Shown: positions 21,001 to 28,684 of the stretch, piece by piece
How positions within the stretch are numbered: the first letter of the stretch is position 1
How the letters are laid out: every line of letters starts with the position of its first letter
Assembly: GCA_014762755.1 (NCBI GenBank)
Contig: JABURI010000116.1
Location: forward strand, 1-36,617
Direction of reading: 5' to 3'
DNA: 36,617 nucleotides
Source of the DNA: Marinobacter sp.
Lineage (GTDB): Bacteria; Pseudomonadota; Gammaproteobacteria; Pseudomonadales; Oleiphilaceae
Program-made: the position numbers and the translations under genes
Notes under the pieces: model-generated
The model's database searches: none
The model's input: only the letters and a program-made list of their open reading frames with translations
What the model was told of the DNA's origin: nothing

Positions 21001-24000
21001 AACCCCAGAAAGAAAAAACGTTCGGGGGAATGACAATTATCTATGCCAACTCGCCCCCTTCGGTGGGTATCACCGGCAACCTTGGCAACAGCGAGGACCA
21101 GGAACAGCTCGGCTGGACCGATATCAATGGTGATGGCCTGCCGGACCGTATCTATAGCAACAGCACAGTGGCCCTGAACCTGGGCTATGGTTTTGCACCC
21201 GCCGAAAACTGGGGCGCCGTGAGCCGTAAAGGTGAGAGCGAGAGCGCAGGCCTGAGCCTGGGCTTCAACTTCGGTGTCATGAGTATTGCCGGGGGGCTGT
21301 CCCTGTCCCGATCTGAAACCTCGCCTCAACAACAGTTGTTTGACGTAAATGGCGACGGCCTGCCCGATGTTGTCGATTCGGGTGGCAGTGGTCCCATCAA
21401 CGTTGCCATCAACGCCGGCAGCGGTTTCCTGGCGCCCATGCTGTGGCAGGGAGCCCATGTAACCAACCAGACGGCGTCGGTGACCGAGGGTGGCAACGTC
21501 GCGGCCACCTTCTGCACGCCATTCCCGCCATTTGCTCCGGTGTTCAAGGCCTGTGTTAACAAGGGTCGCAGCAAGTCCAAAGGCATCAGCCGCGAGGAAC
21601 ATTCCCTCAACGACATCAACGGCGACGGCTACCCGGATTTCCTGAGCTCCGGCAATGACGGCGACCTGCGGGTAAAACTCAACACCCACGGCCGCACCAA
21701 CCTGCTCAAGTCCGTCCATCGCCCCTTGGGTGCCAGCTTCGAGCTGGACTACGAGCGGACCGGCAACACCTACGAGATGCCCCAGAGCCGCTGGGTGCTG
21801 AGCAGCGTAACCGTGAACGACGGCTTTGAAGGCGATGGCGTAGACAGCCTGCTCAAGACCTTCAAATACGCCAACGGCTACTACGATCGCCGCGAGCGGG
21901 ACTTCTTCGGTTTCGAGACCGTGACCGTAGCAGAGCGGGATAACAGCAAGGCAGAGAATCCGGCAGAGGCACCGGTCAGCCGAAGGGTGACGCAAACCTA
22001 CCTGAACGGCAGCGTGTACGAGCGCGGTCTGCTGGCCAACAGCAAGATGACCGACGGCCAGGATAACCCATGGACCGAGTCCATCAAGGCGTACCGGTTT
22101 GTCGACATCCACAGTGATCAGGCCGTCGCCAGGGAAGCCCTGCCTGCGGTAAAAGCGGCTACTATCTTCCCCCAGGTTGCGGAAGAGACCACCCGCTTCT
22201 ACGAGGGGCAGCGCGTTGCCGGCAAATCTACTCGCGTCCGTTTCCTGGAATACGACGACGTGGGCAACGTCACCCACCTGATCGACGAGGCCGACAGCGG
22301 CACCGAAGACGATGTGGAAGCCGTCATCAGCTACTTCCGGGATGAATCCGCCTGGATCATGGGCGCGCCGGAATCCATCCGGGTGACCGGTGCCGGCGGC
22401 CTGCTGCGGGAGCGCTTCTCCGACATCGAGCCGGGCACCGGCAACGTGAAGGCCATCCGCCAGACCGTGGAAGAGGGCGAAGCCCGTTACGACTTTGTCT
22501 ACGACCAGTACGGCAACCTGACCAAGGTGACCGGCCCGCAGAACTATCGCGGCCAGCGTTACGGCCTGGACTACTTCTACGACCCCGATGTCCACACCTA
22601 TGTGGAGCGGATGAAAGACAGCTTTGGTTATGTTTCCTCCGCGGACTACGACCCTTACTGGGGCGAGGCGAAGGAAACCGTCAGCATCAACGGCCAGCGA
22701 ATTATCACGACCTACGACTCCGTAGGCCGCGTGAAAACCATCACCGGACCGTATGAGCAAAAAGAAAACCAGGCAGTTACTACTGGGCCAGATGAGGATG
22801 AAAACCGTAAGGTGACCATCCGGTTCAAATATGAACCCCAGGTCGCACTCGGGCAGATCAACCTGAACCAGACCCTAAACCGGGCCCTGACCCAGCACTA
22901 CGATCCGGAGCACCCGAGCGATCCGATCGAAACCGTGCTGTTCACCGACGGCCTCAAGCGGGTGCTGCAGACCAAGAAGGACAGCCAGATCGGCAACGGC
23001 GTGGACGATCCGCAGGCGGTCATGGTGGCCTCCGGCCGGATCCTCTTCGACCACCTGGGCCGCAGCGTCGAGCAGTACTACCCGGTCACCGAACCGGTGG
23101 GCAGCGCCCTGCGCTTCAATGCGACGTTCGACCCGATCCCGCCGACCGTCACCGAATACGACGTTCAGGACCGGCCGCTGACGGTCACCCAGCCGGACGG
23201 CGCCACCACCGAATTCGACTACGGCTTCGGCACCGACCGGGACGGCCGGCAGCAGTTCCGCACCACGGTCACCGACGCCAACGGGGTACGCAAGGACAGC
23301 TTCCGCGACGTACGCCAGCTGATCACCGCCGTGAAGGAATACAACAAGGGCGGTAACGAGATCCTCTGGACCAGCTACCGATACGATCCGCTCAAGCAGA
23401 TCACCGACGTGTTCGACGCCCAGAACAACCACACCACCGCCGAGTATGACCTGCTGGGCCGGCGCACCGTGCTGGACAACCCGGACACCGGCAAGGTGGT
23501 GATGGACTTTGACCTGGCGGGCAACCTGATCCACAAGGAAACCCCGAACCTGCGGGCGCTGGGTGAGACCATCACCTACCGCTACGACTACAACCGCCTG
23601 ACCGCGATTGAGTACCCGCAGTACCCGGACACCAACGTCAGCTACGAATACGGCGCCCCCAACGCACCGCACAACGGGGCCAACCGCATCGTCCGGGTCA
23701 CCGACCAGGGCGGCTGGGAAACCCGTCAGTACGGCCCGCTGGGCGAACTCACTCAGAGCACCCGCTATCTGCAGTGGAGCGCCGGCCCGGGCGAGCAGTA
23801 CACCACCCAGTACAGCTACGACACCTGGAACCGCCTGCAGCAGCTGGTGTACCCGGATGGCGAGGTGCTGTCTTACGACTACGACCTCGGCGGCCAGATG
23901 CACGCGGTCCACGGCCGCAAGGGCAGTTACGACTACCCCTACGTACAGCGCCTGGACTACGACAAGTTCGGCCAGCGCACCTACGTGCTGCACGGCAACA

Positions 24001-25706
24001 ACACCGTCAGCCGGTACAGCTACGATCCGTACAACCGCCGCCTGAGCCACCTCACCGTAGGCAAGGGCGACGGCAACCCGTTCATGGACCTGTCCTACGG
24101 CTATGACGAGGTGGGCAACATCACCGACCTGGCCAACCGGGCGAGCAACAACAGCCCGAGCCAGATGGGCGGTGCCACCAATTACACGTACACCTACGAC
24201 GACCTGTACCGGCTCACCGGCAGCAGCGGCACCTTCGACACCCCACCGGGCAAGCAGCACCGCTTCACCCTGAGCATGGGTTACGACACCATCCACAACA
24301 TCACCCACAAGACCCAGGTGGATGTGCTCAGACAGCCCTCAGGCCAGGAAGTCACCCAGAAGAAAACCACCTACGACTGGACCTACCGGTACGATGCCCA
24401 GCAGCCGCACGCGCCGACCCATTTGGGCGACCGCACCTTCACCTACGATGCCAACGGCAACCAGCTGGGCTGGACCCACGACAGCAACGGCACAAGGCGC
24501 CAGATCACCTGGGATGACGAAAACCGCATCCGGGAGATCAAGGACAACGGCCACCGTCTGACCTACACCTACGACGCCTCCGGCCAGCGCCTCACCAAGC
24601 GCGGCCCCCAGGGGGAAACCGGTTACATCAACCAGTGGTTCACCCTGAGAAACGGCGAGGTGGGCACCAAGCACGTCTACGCCGGCACCACCCGGGTGGT
24701 CTCCAAACTGGTGAAACAGGACAAGCCCAATGCCAAGAGGAAAGGGCGGATCGTGTACGAGAAAGACCAGTACACTTACCACCCGGACCACCTGGGCACC
24801 AGCGCCTACATCACCCACACCAACGGGCAGGTGTACCAGCACCTGGAGTACTTCCCGTTCGGGGAGACGTGGGTGGAGGAGCACTCGAACAAGCAGCGCA
24901 CGCCGTATTTGTTTACCGCCAAGGAGCTGGATGAGGCCTCGCAGCTGTATTACTTCGGGGCGCGGTATTACGATCCGCGGACGAGTGTTTGGCAGTCGGC
25001 TGATCCGATCCTGAATCAGTACATGGACGGTGAAGTCGGTGGGGTGCATGTCTCGACCAACCTGGGCCTGTATGGTTATGGTCGCCAGAGCCCGGTAATC
25101 TTGAAAGACCCGGACGGCAACATCGTCCCTCTGCTGGTCGGTGCCTGGGCGGTTATCGAAGTAGGCCTGACGGCGTATGATGTGTACTCGGCTGGCGATA
25201 CCCTGCTGGATGAGAATGCCTCTACCTCCGACAAGCTGATTTCGGTTGGTGGCCTTGTCGTGGGTGCTGTTGCTCCCGGAGGCGGTTACGGTGCTGCGGG
25301 CAAGACCGGGGCGAATGCGCTGGAAGGTGGGGCTAAGGCGACGACTCGAGGCGAAGAGGTAGCCAGTGGTGCTAATACAGTTTCTCAAGGTCCACTTCAT
25401 CACATATGTACCAATAAGAATTGTGTTTCGACAGCAAGAGGTGGCCCATGGACGCCACGATTTGAAGCAATTTTTGAAAAAGCAGGTATGAATCTGGAGG
25501 ATTCACTGAACAAAGTTCGAGTTCCAGGACATAAAGGCCCCCATCCCGAAGAGTACCATCAGGCAGTTTTTGATCGGCTTACAAGTGCTACCGAAGGGTT
25601 GGATGGCACAGCTTACAGCGAAGCGCTCCGAGGAGAATTGCAGGCGATTGCGAAAGAAGCCGTGGACCCAGGTTCTCAACTCAATCGATTGCTAACCAAA
25701 CAATAG
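15099..25706 (+). CDS. Giant secreted SpvB/TcdB/RHS-repeat polymorphic toxin with AHH nuclease tip
   Basis: A 3535-aa protein from ATG 15099 (GGGAGAAATAAC before it). A Sec signal (residues 1-27, ending AQA) is followed by two discoidin-like beta domains (about 60-165 and 325-495), a Gly/Pro/Val-rich linker, an SpvB-like domain (about 785-1110, RLSYPIEVPPGRQGMQPQL), FG-GAP/VCBS motifs of the DxNGDGLPD type near 1190, 1275, 1910, 2008, 2082 and 2172, a TcdB-middle-like region (about 2200-2350) and RHS/YD repeats to the core motif (FGARYYDPRTSVW, about 3286-3298). After NPV/SPV-DPDGN the tip is variable: a glycine-rich pre-toxin region, then His3434-His3435 (LHHIC), FEKAGMNLEDSLNKVRVPGH and the PEEYHQAVFDRL helix, matching the AHH (HNH/Endo VII-like) nuclease pattern. 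GC content drops in the tip. It is co-oriented with and 36 bp from the secretion operon. The TcB/TcC-like architecture suggests an RHS shell holding the nuclease. Confidence 0.92.
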   Translation: MEFWRQNRRTFAFVALFSLLAPQLAQAATITMDSVRTSPKGWSLQSAAALPPEIQAVESATLEKAFDRDTATEYTAYDNQSFDITLGGERDVTAIRVFGAAPYTLTVQEKANTGWRDIQGLKGLDLTSLPPTWNSFSTNNAAKTDQVRVVLEMADSPATGLRELEIWSNGEHLPIETGEQLSALLEEQGLPDQAVMARATPAHGEIGSRSETNPDDPTDNTFTAQLPMPASQIKYAWLAYELNGLSHWAEAIRVINDQPALGGVVVEGSDSWNAQLERISPTWLKQGANRIRFTAPSDKDFLYQVRNVRLVVEMDNGANFVSYVSASATDDNATIDSLYDGQTDSGMVVYSGTGVGTSTNTTSSETALPPGLIDNPGNGLHLGWVKGKAAWKQALASQTAMAGGSVVEVGFDREVELETVGFYLRGSLAGKVGVQLYVNGGWQETGAPDVSARSLKSGWNEIPVADGNRVRGARLVFTGGEGSAGEVRELTVRGSGIGGAWLPPEVVVTYPDAGQYYGREAYIRGFLQGLENESGEAELFIGGRPLNHVNGEFQTLISKDDIGLEGQPDDAAWTVQLEAVYPDGERSSVIVPLYVNKGALPEEGAVNDDNVDMPPVTNVPVTPDTGNTGGTGGAIIDVGSGAVDENLDIEMMPLRGIDLATMDAWMTNVTGPDAGYRFLPHGKHFKKKVEVRIKYNPSMLPPGFSEDDIRTFYFDENAGQWKELERKAIDKGKKEVVALTDHFTDMINAVIQIPDSPQNTRFNPTQIKDIKAADPGAKVNLIEPPQANNMGDARLSYPIEVPPGRQGMQPQLAVQYSSGGGHSWLGHGWDLSTQAITIDTRWGVPRYDAEKETETYLLNGSQLTPMAHVGEPVARSAEKVFHTRVEGGFQKIIRHGDNPKNYWWEVIDKSGTHYFYGGDDSTRAPVDSAVLRTDQGPTKNSIGKWALVKVRDSNGNEITYSYDREHDTGIGDGSGELIDGAAVNGKVFGKQLYIETIQYTGYKGKEGAYKVSFTRDRDELSFNVATDRRKDVNVDGRLGFKQVTSDLLKRIDITYKGQPVRSYTFEYEQGAFARTLLSKMNQLDSKGEFFNAHSFSYYQDILDSDGNYQPLAGADQWANTDDHIEAGLSLDRSGFEDGASATSGIASKSKGDSSAVTAGPNDGNLACKSSTIGDTRNSTKSSSKGLLALADINGDGLPDKIFVRDGRMQFRPGTPGGGFSGQTVPVVGATRFYEDTATSSAKGQQAVLGCSGVSASYSSVTTNTYTSSRTYFTDANGDGLIDIAMNGTIYFNRLIDGKPTFLTHSGDTPNPIEAGADIDSDGLVTFDPQEYEQRIDDNPLHDTVRVWEAPYDGQIAISGPVALVEDKSADRRNYEDADGVAVHIEHGGRALWSANLAANDYTPRTPEGVSRIPVTRGDLVFFRVQSVFDGLYDQVSWAPQIRYLDVPAVSDANNKPLYTYHGDGDFLAVAYPGQTVNAPIAGTVRVDAPLHKRATSDDVTVTVTLQDEVIWQRELAAGTEGTFNPDTVVEVSEGDTLAFRMEASTRIDWQAVDWKPALIYTAAQNSNVNVTDGDGNPQIVIPGIASATLYSATVTPVTAPLTIPEEVQVPVSNIGERTEPMPDDGTVEAVVTPTATFDANEGEVVFTVKRDGALIHKERLAVYDGQLLRPEDVPEEDDNRPDPYLPTPEVRFPVVPGETYWLEYHTPDTKLAQRVESSGSGVYYHNTGNGTWSTSVSESVTSGFYTVRQDFRFGPMFRQWGQFVWNGNRGAAGEPIDEAKLVLDPNLGKDRSTDGFGDISNSDQLESEFDANGYDSTAADLVLMFPGIGGNTWEGYDAESYIRPGLMSSSRYGLDNPGDPDPVAGAGARAIIKLTHSYNKSRTLGGSAMGVSGGAGETNGESRTLVDFLDMNGDRYPDIVGPSLIQYTLANGGLEASPIRLDELDGLPRVNKTEATSFNAGGSVGSSEPQKEKTFGGMTIIYANSPPSVGITGNLGNSEDQEQLGWTDINGDGLPDRIYSNSTVALNLGYGFAPAENWGAVSRKGESESAGLSLGFNFGVMSIAGGLSLSRSETSPQQQLFDVNGDGLPDVVDSGGSGPINVAINAGSGFLAPMLWQGAHVTNQTASVTEGGNVAATFCTPFPPFAPVFKACVNKGRSKSKGISREEHSLNDINGDGYPDFLSSGNDGDLRVKLNTHGRTNLLKSVHRPLGASFELDYERTGNTYEMPQSRWVLSSVTVNDGFEGDGVDSLLKTFKYANGYYDRRERDFFGFETVTVAERDNSKAENPAEAPVSRRVTQTYLNGSVYERGLLANSKMTDGQDNPWTESIKAYRFVDIHSDQAVAREALPAVKAATIFPQVAEETTRFYEGQRVAGKSTRVRFLEYDDVGNVTHLIDEADSGTEDDVEAVISYFRDESAWIMGAPESIRVTGAGGLLRERFSDIEPGTGNVKAIRQTVEEGEARYDFVYDQYGNLTKVTGPQNYRGQRYGLDYFYDPDVHTYVERMKDSFGYVSSADYDPYWGEAKETVSINGQRIITTYDSVGRVKTITGPYEQKENQAVTTGPDEDENRKVTIRFKYEPQVALGQINLNQTLNRALTQHYDPEHPSDPIETVLFTDGLKRVLQTKKDSQIGNGVDDPQAVMVASGRILFDHLGRSVEQYYPVTEPVGSALRFNATFDPIPPTVTEYDVQDRPLTVTQPDGATTEFDYGFGTDRDGRQQFRTTVTDANGVRKDSFRDVRQLITAVKEYNKGGNEILWTSYRYDPLKQITDVFDAQNNHTTAEYDLLGRRTVLDNPDTGKVVMDFDLAGNLIHKETPNLRALGETITYRYDYNRLTAIEYPQYPDTNVSYEYGAPNAPHNGANRIVRVTDQGGWETRQYGPLGELTQSTRYLQWSAGPGEQYTTQYSYDTWNRLQQLVYPDGEVLSYDYDLGGQMHAVHGRKGSYDYPYVQRLDYDKFGQRTYVLHGNNTVSRYSYDPYNRRLSHLTVGKGDGNPFMDLSYGYDEVGNITDLANRASNNSPSQMGGATNYTYTYDDLYRLTGSSGTFDTPPGKQHRFTLSMGYDTIHNITHKTQVDVLRQPSGQEVTQKKTTYDWTYRYDAQQPHAPTHLGDRTFTYDANGNQLGWTHDSNGTRRQITWDDENRIREIKDNGHRLTYTYDASGQRLTKRGPQGETGYINQWFTLRNGEVGTKHVYAGTTRVVSKLVKQDKPNAKRKGRIVYEKDQYTYHPDHLGTSAYITHTNGQVYQHLEYFPFGETWVEEHSNKQRTPYLFTAKELDEASQLYYFGARYYDPRTSVWQSADPILNQYMDGEVGGVHVSTNLGLYGYGRQSPVILKDPDGNIVPLLVGAWAVIEVGLTAYDVYSAGDTLLDENASTSDKLISVGGLVVGAVAPGGGYGAAGKTGANALEGGAKATTRGEEVASGANTVSQGPLHHICTNKNCVSTARGGPWTPRFEAIFEKAGMNLEDSLNKVRVPGHKGPHPEEYHQAVFDRLTSATEGLDGTAYSEALRGELQAIAKEAVDPGSQLNRLLTKQ
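22877..24992 (+). repeat. RHS-core long repeat, copy 1 (inside the expressed toxin gene)
   Basis: This 2116-bp segment encodes the last part of the RHS region and is repeated at 26569-28684 (constant offset 3692 bp, no net indels) and, truncated, at 30254-31124. About 22922-23660 appears base-identical in all three copies, about 23660-24660 carries many mostly synonymous differences between copies 1 and 2, and about 24664-24992 is again identical. The repeat stops abruptly at the TGG codon of the core motif, exactly where toxin tips diverge. Confidence 0.93.
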
Positions 25707-25715
25707 AGGCTAAAT

Positions 25716-26279
25716 GTGGGAAAATTTTACAGAGTACTAGCAGATCCCAAAGCTGTGAACCGATGGCATTTAAAAGCACCTGTTACGGCTTGTGGTATCG
25801 AAATTGATCCCCGTAACTTTACTAGTGGAACTTTCTATACCGGAGAAACTTCGCTAGACCTGCAGCTGAGACGTTTGGGGCAGCCCGTCGATTTCAATTT
25901 TTGCGATTTTGACATGCTGGTGGTTAAGCGTGAAATCAATTCAAATTTGGAGAGAAATTTCGGCGATGCGATCCAGAGAATCCCTGTCCGTATTCAAAAT
26001 TTTCAAGAAGAGTTTGAAATATTAAATGTACTGAATGTTGTTGATTGCATCGATGAGGTGAAATCGGAGTATCTAAAATGGGAGCCTCAAGACGGTAGGC
26101 CGGAGAAAATAGGTGCTTACAGGATGATGACGAAGTTGGTCATTGATCCAGAAAAAGCTAAAGGTCATTCGATATTTCGTCTTGACGGTTGGAAAATTGC
26201 GGTAATTGTCAGTGATGAAATAAAAAAATACCTTGAAAATAGATCGGTTTCGGGGATTGTTTTTCAACAAGTCACATAA
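25716..26279 (+). CDS. Putative immunity protein, DUF1629/Imm11-like
   Basis: A 187-aa AT-rich gene starting 9 bp after the toxin at GTG 25716 with AGAGG upstream; the overlapping ATG at 25714 stops after eight codons. The segments RNFGDAIQRIPVRIQ, FEILNVLNVVDCID, GAYRMMTKLVIDP and SIFRLDGWKIAVIVSDEIKKYLE follow the layout of DUF1629 (Imm11) proteins, commonly found next to toxins with AHH and related tips. No signal peptide or membrane segment is visible, so it should act in the cytoplasm, consistent with neutralising a nuclease. The family call is from pattern memory and moderately sure; the immunity role is strongly supported by position and base composition. Confidence 0.75.
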   Translation: MGKFYRVLADPKAVNRWHLKAPVTACGIEIDPRNFTSGTFYTGETSLDLQLRRLGQPVDFNFCDFDMLVVKREINSNLERNFGDAIQRIPVRIQNFQEEFEILNVLNVVDCIDEVKSEYLKWEPQDGRPEKIGAYRMMTKLVIDPEKAKGHSIFRLDGWKIAVIVSDEIKKYLENRSVSGIVFQQVT

Positions 26280-26457
26280 TTATATCGTCACAGCATTTCC
26301 CTGATATATGGGCTCTTTATCTTTAGTTAATGAGACTCTGAATCTATCCAAAATCAGCGATAGGAAGGCCATGATCAACTGCATAGGATTCAGTTTCGCT
26401 ATGGGTTAGATCACCTTCTCCGAAACCGGGTAACAGATTAAGAAGCATGCGGGAAAC

Positions 26458-26505
26458 CGGGACAGATCTATTTTCCGCCTTTTAAATTGATATAGATTTG
26501 GGGGT
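26458..26505. repeat. GGGACAGATCTATTTT repeat, copy A
   Basis: CGGGACAGATCTATTTTC..., ending in a GGGGG run, closely matches the sequence at 31127-31175 that interrupts the third RHS copy. Such GGGACAG-type short repeats with T-rich centres often accompany RAYT/REP-type elements in marine gammaproteobacteria. No transposase gene is attached here. Confidence 0.5.
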
Positions 26506-26536
26506 CACAGTATCAATGCTCATCTGATACTCCGCT

Positions 26537-26569
26537 ACTGCGTCACGCTCGCCAAATTGCTCTTTAACA
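26537..26569 (+). promoter_or_regulatory. boxA-like antitermination motif upstream of displaced RHS cassette (copy 2)
   Basis: TGCTCTTTAACA at 26558-26569 matches the rrn boxA core bound by NusB-S10. Together with the 21 bp before it, it forms a 33-bp segment sharing 27/33 positions with 30222-30254 in front of RHS copy 3. It sits directly on the left edge of the RHS repeat and is absent from copy 1, whose equivalent sequence lies inside the coding region. No rRNA or tRNA gene is near. Function is unknown; see findings. Confidence 0.5.
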
Positions 26570-28684
26570 AACCGGGCCCTGACCCAACACCACGATCCGG
26601 AACACCCGGGTGATCCGATCGAAACCGTGCTGTTCACCGACGGCCTCAAGCGGGTGCTGCAGACCAAGAAGGACAGCCAGATCGGCAACGGCGTGGACGA
26701 TCCGCAGGCGGTCATGGTGGCCTCCGGCCGGATCCTCTTCGACCACCTGGGCCGCAGCGTCGAGCAGTACTACCCGGTCACCGAACCGGTGGGCAGCGCC
26801 CTGCGCTTCAATGCGACGTTCGACCCGATCCCGCCGACCGTCACCGAATACGACGTTCAGGACCGGCCGCTGACGGTCACCCAGCCGGACGGCGCCACCA
26901 CCGAATTCGACTACGGCTTCGGCACCGACCGGGACGGCCGGCAGCAGTTCCGCACCACGGTCACCGACGCCAACGGGGTACGCAAGGACAGCTTCCGCGA
27001 CGTACGCCAGCTGATCACCGCCGTGAAGGAATACAACAAGGGCGGTAACGAGATCCTCTGGACCAGCTACCGATACGATCCGCTCAAGCAGATCACCGAC
27101 GTGTTCGACGCCCAGAACAACCACACCACCGCCGAGTATGACCTGCTGGGCCGGCGCACCGTGCTGGACAACCCGGACACCGGCAAGGTGGTGATGGACT
27201 TTGACCTGGCGGGCAACCTGATCCACAAGGAAACCCCGAACCTGCGGGCGCTGGGTGAGACCATCACCTACCGCTACGACTACAACCGCCTGACCGCGAT
27301 TGAGTACCCGCAGTACCCGGACACCAACGTCAGCTACGAATACGGCGCCCCCAACGCGCCGCACAACGGGGCCAACCGGATCATCCGGGTCACCGACCAG
27401 GGCGGCTGGGAAACCCGCCAGTACGGCCCGCTGGGCGAACTCACCCAGAGCACCCGCTACCTGCAGTGGAGCGCCGGCCCGGGGGAGCAGTACACCACGA
27501 AGTACAGCTACGACACCTGGAACCGCCTGCAGCAGCTGGTGTACCCGGATGGCGAGGTGCTGTCTTACGACTACGACCTCGGCGGCCAGATGCACGCGGT
27601 CCACGGCCGCAAGGGCAGTTACGACTACCCCTACGTACAGCGCCTGGACTACGACAAGTTCGGCCAGCGCACCTACGTGCTGCACGGCAACAACACCGTC
27701 AGCCGTTACAGCTACGATCCGTACAACCGCCGCCTGAGCCACCTCACCGTGGGCAAGGGAGACGGAAATCCGTTCATGGATCTGTCCTATGGCTACGACG
27801 AGGTGGGCAACATCACCGACCTGGCGAACCGCGCGAGCAACAACAGCCCGAGCCAGATGGGCGGTGCGACCAATTACACGTACACCTACGACGACCTGTA
27901 CCGGTTGACGGACAGCAGCGGCACCTTCGATGCGCCCCCGGGCAAGCAGCACCGCTTCACCCTGAGCATGGGCTACGACACCATCCACAACATCACCCGC
28001 AAGACTCAGGTGGATGTACTCAGACAGCCCTCGGGCCAGGAAGTGACCCAGAAGAAAACCACGTACGACTGGACCTATCGGTACGATGGAAACCAGCCGC
28101 ACGCGCCGACCCATCTGGGGGATCGCACCTTCAGCTACGATGCCAACGGCAACCAGCTGGGCTGGACCCACGATCAGAACGGCACGCGCCGAACCATCAC
28201 CTGGGACGACGAAAACCGCATCCGGGAGATCAAGGACAACGGCCACCGCCTGACCTACACCTACGACGCCTCCGGCCAGCGCCTCACCAAGCGCGGCCCG
28301 CAAGGGGAGACCGGTTACATCAACCAGTGGTTCACCCTGAGAAACGGCGAAGTGGGCACCAAGCACGTCTACGCCGGCACCACCCGGGTGGTCTCCAAAC
28401 TGGTGAAACAGGACAAGCCCAATGCCAAGAGGAAAGGGCGGATCGTGTACGAGAAAGACCAGTACACTTACCACCCGGACCACCTGGGCACCAGCGCCTA
28501 CATCACCCACACCAACGGGCAGGTGTACCAGCACCTGGAGTACTTCCCGTTCGGGGAGACGTGGGTGGAGGAGCACTCGAACAAGCAGCGCACGCCGTAT
28601 TTGTTTACCGCCAAGGAGCTGGATGAGGCCTCGCAGCTGTATTACTTCGGGGCGCGGTATTACGATCCGCGGACGAGTGTTTGG
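26569..28684 (+). repeat. RHS-core long repeat, copy 2
   Basis: Full-length second copy of the 2116-bp RHS segment, aligned to copy 1 without net insertion or deletion. Its first ~45 bp differ slightly (CACCACGATCCGGAACAC versus CACTACGATCCGGAGCAC), then it appears identical to copy 1 until about 27350, diverges in the middle and becomes identical again from about 28356 to its end at 28684. Confidence 0.93.

Noticed and set aside
26558-26571. boxA-like motif as the leader of an rRNA operon
   Set aside because: No 16S, 23S, 5S or tRNA sequence follows; RHS coding sequence begins at once.
26564-28576. 670-codon minus-strand open frame antisense to the displaced RHS cassette (also 22875-24308 and 30264-31049)
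   Set aside because: It exactly mirrors the RHS repeats, has a low-complexity Val/Ala/Gly-rich product and no start signals; it is a by-product of strong codon bias at high GC.
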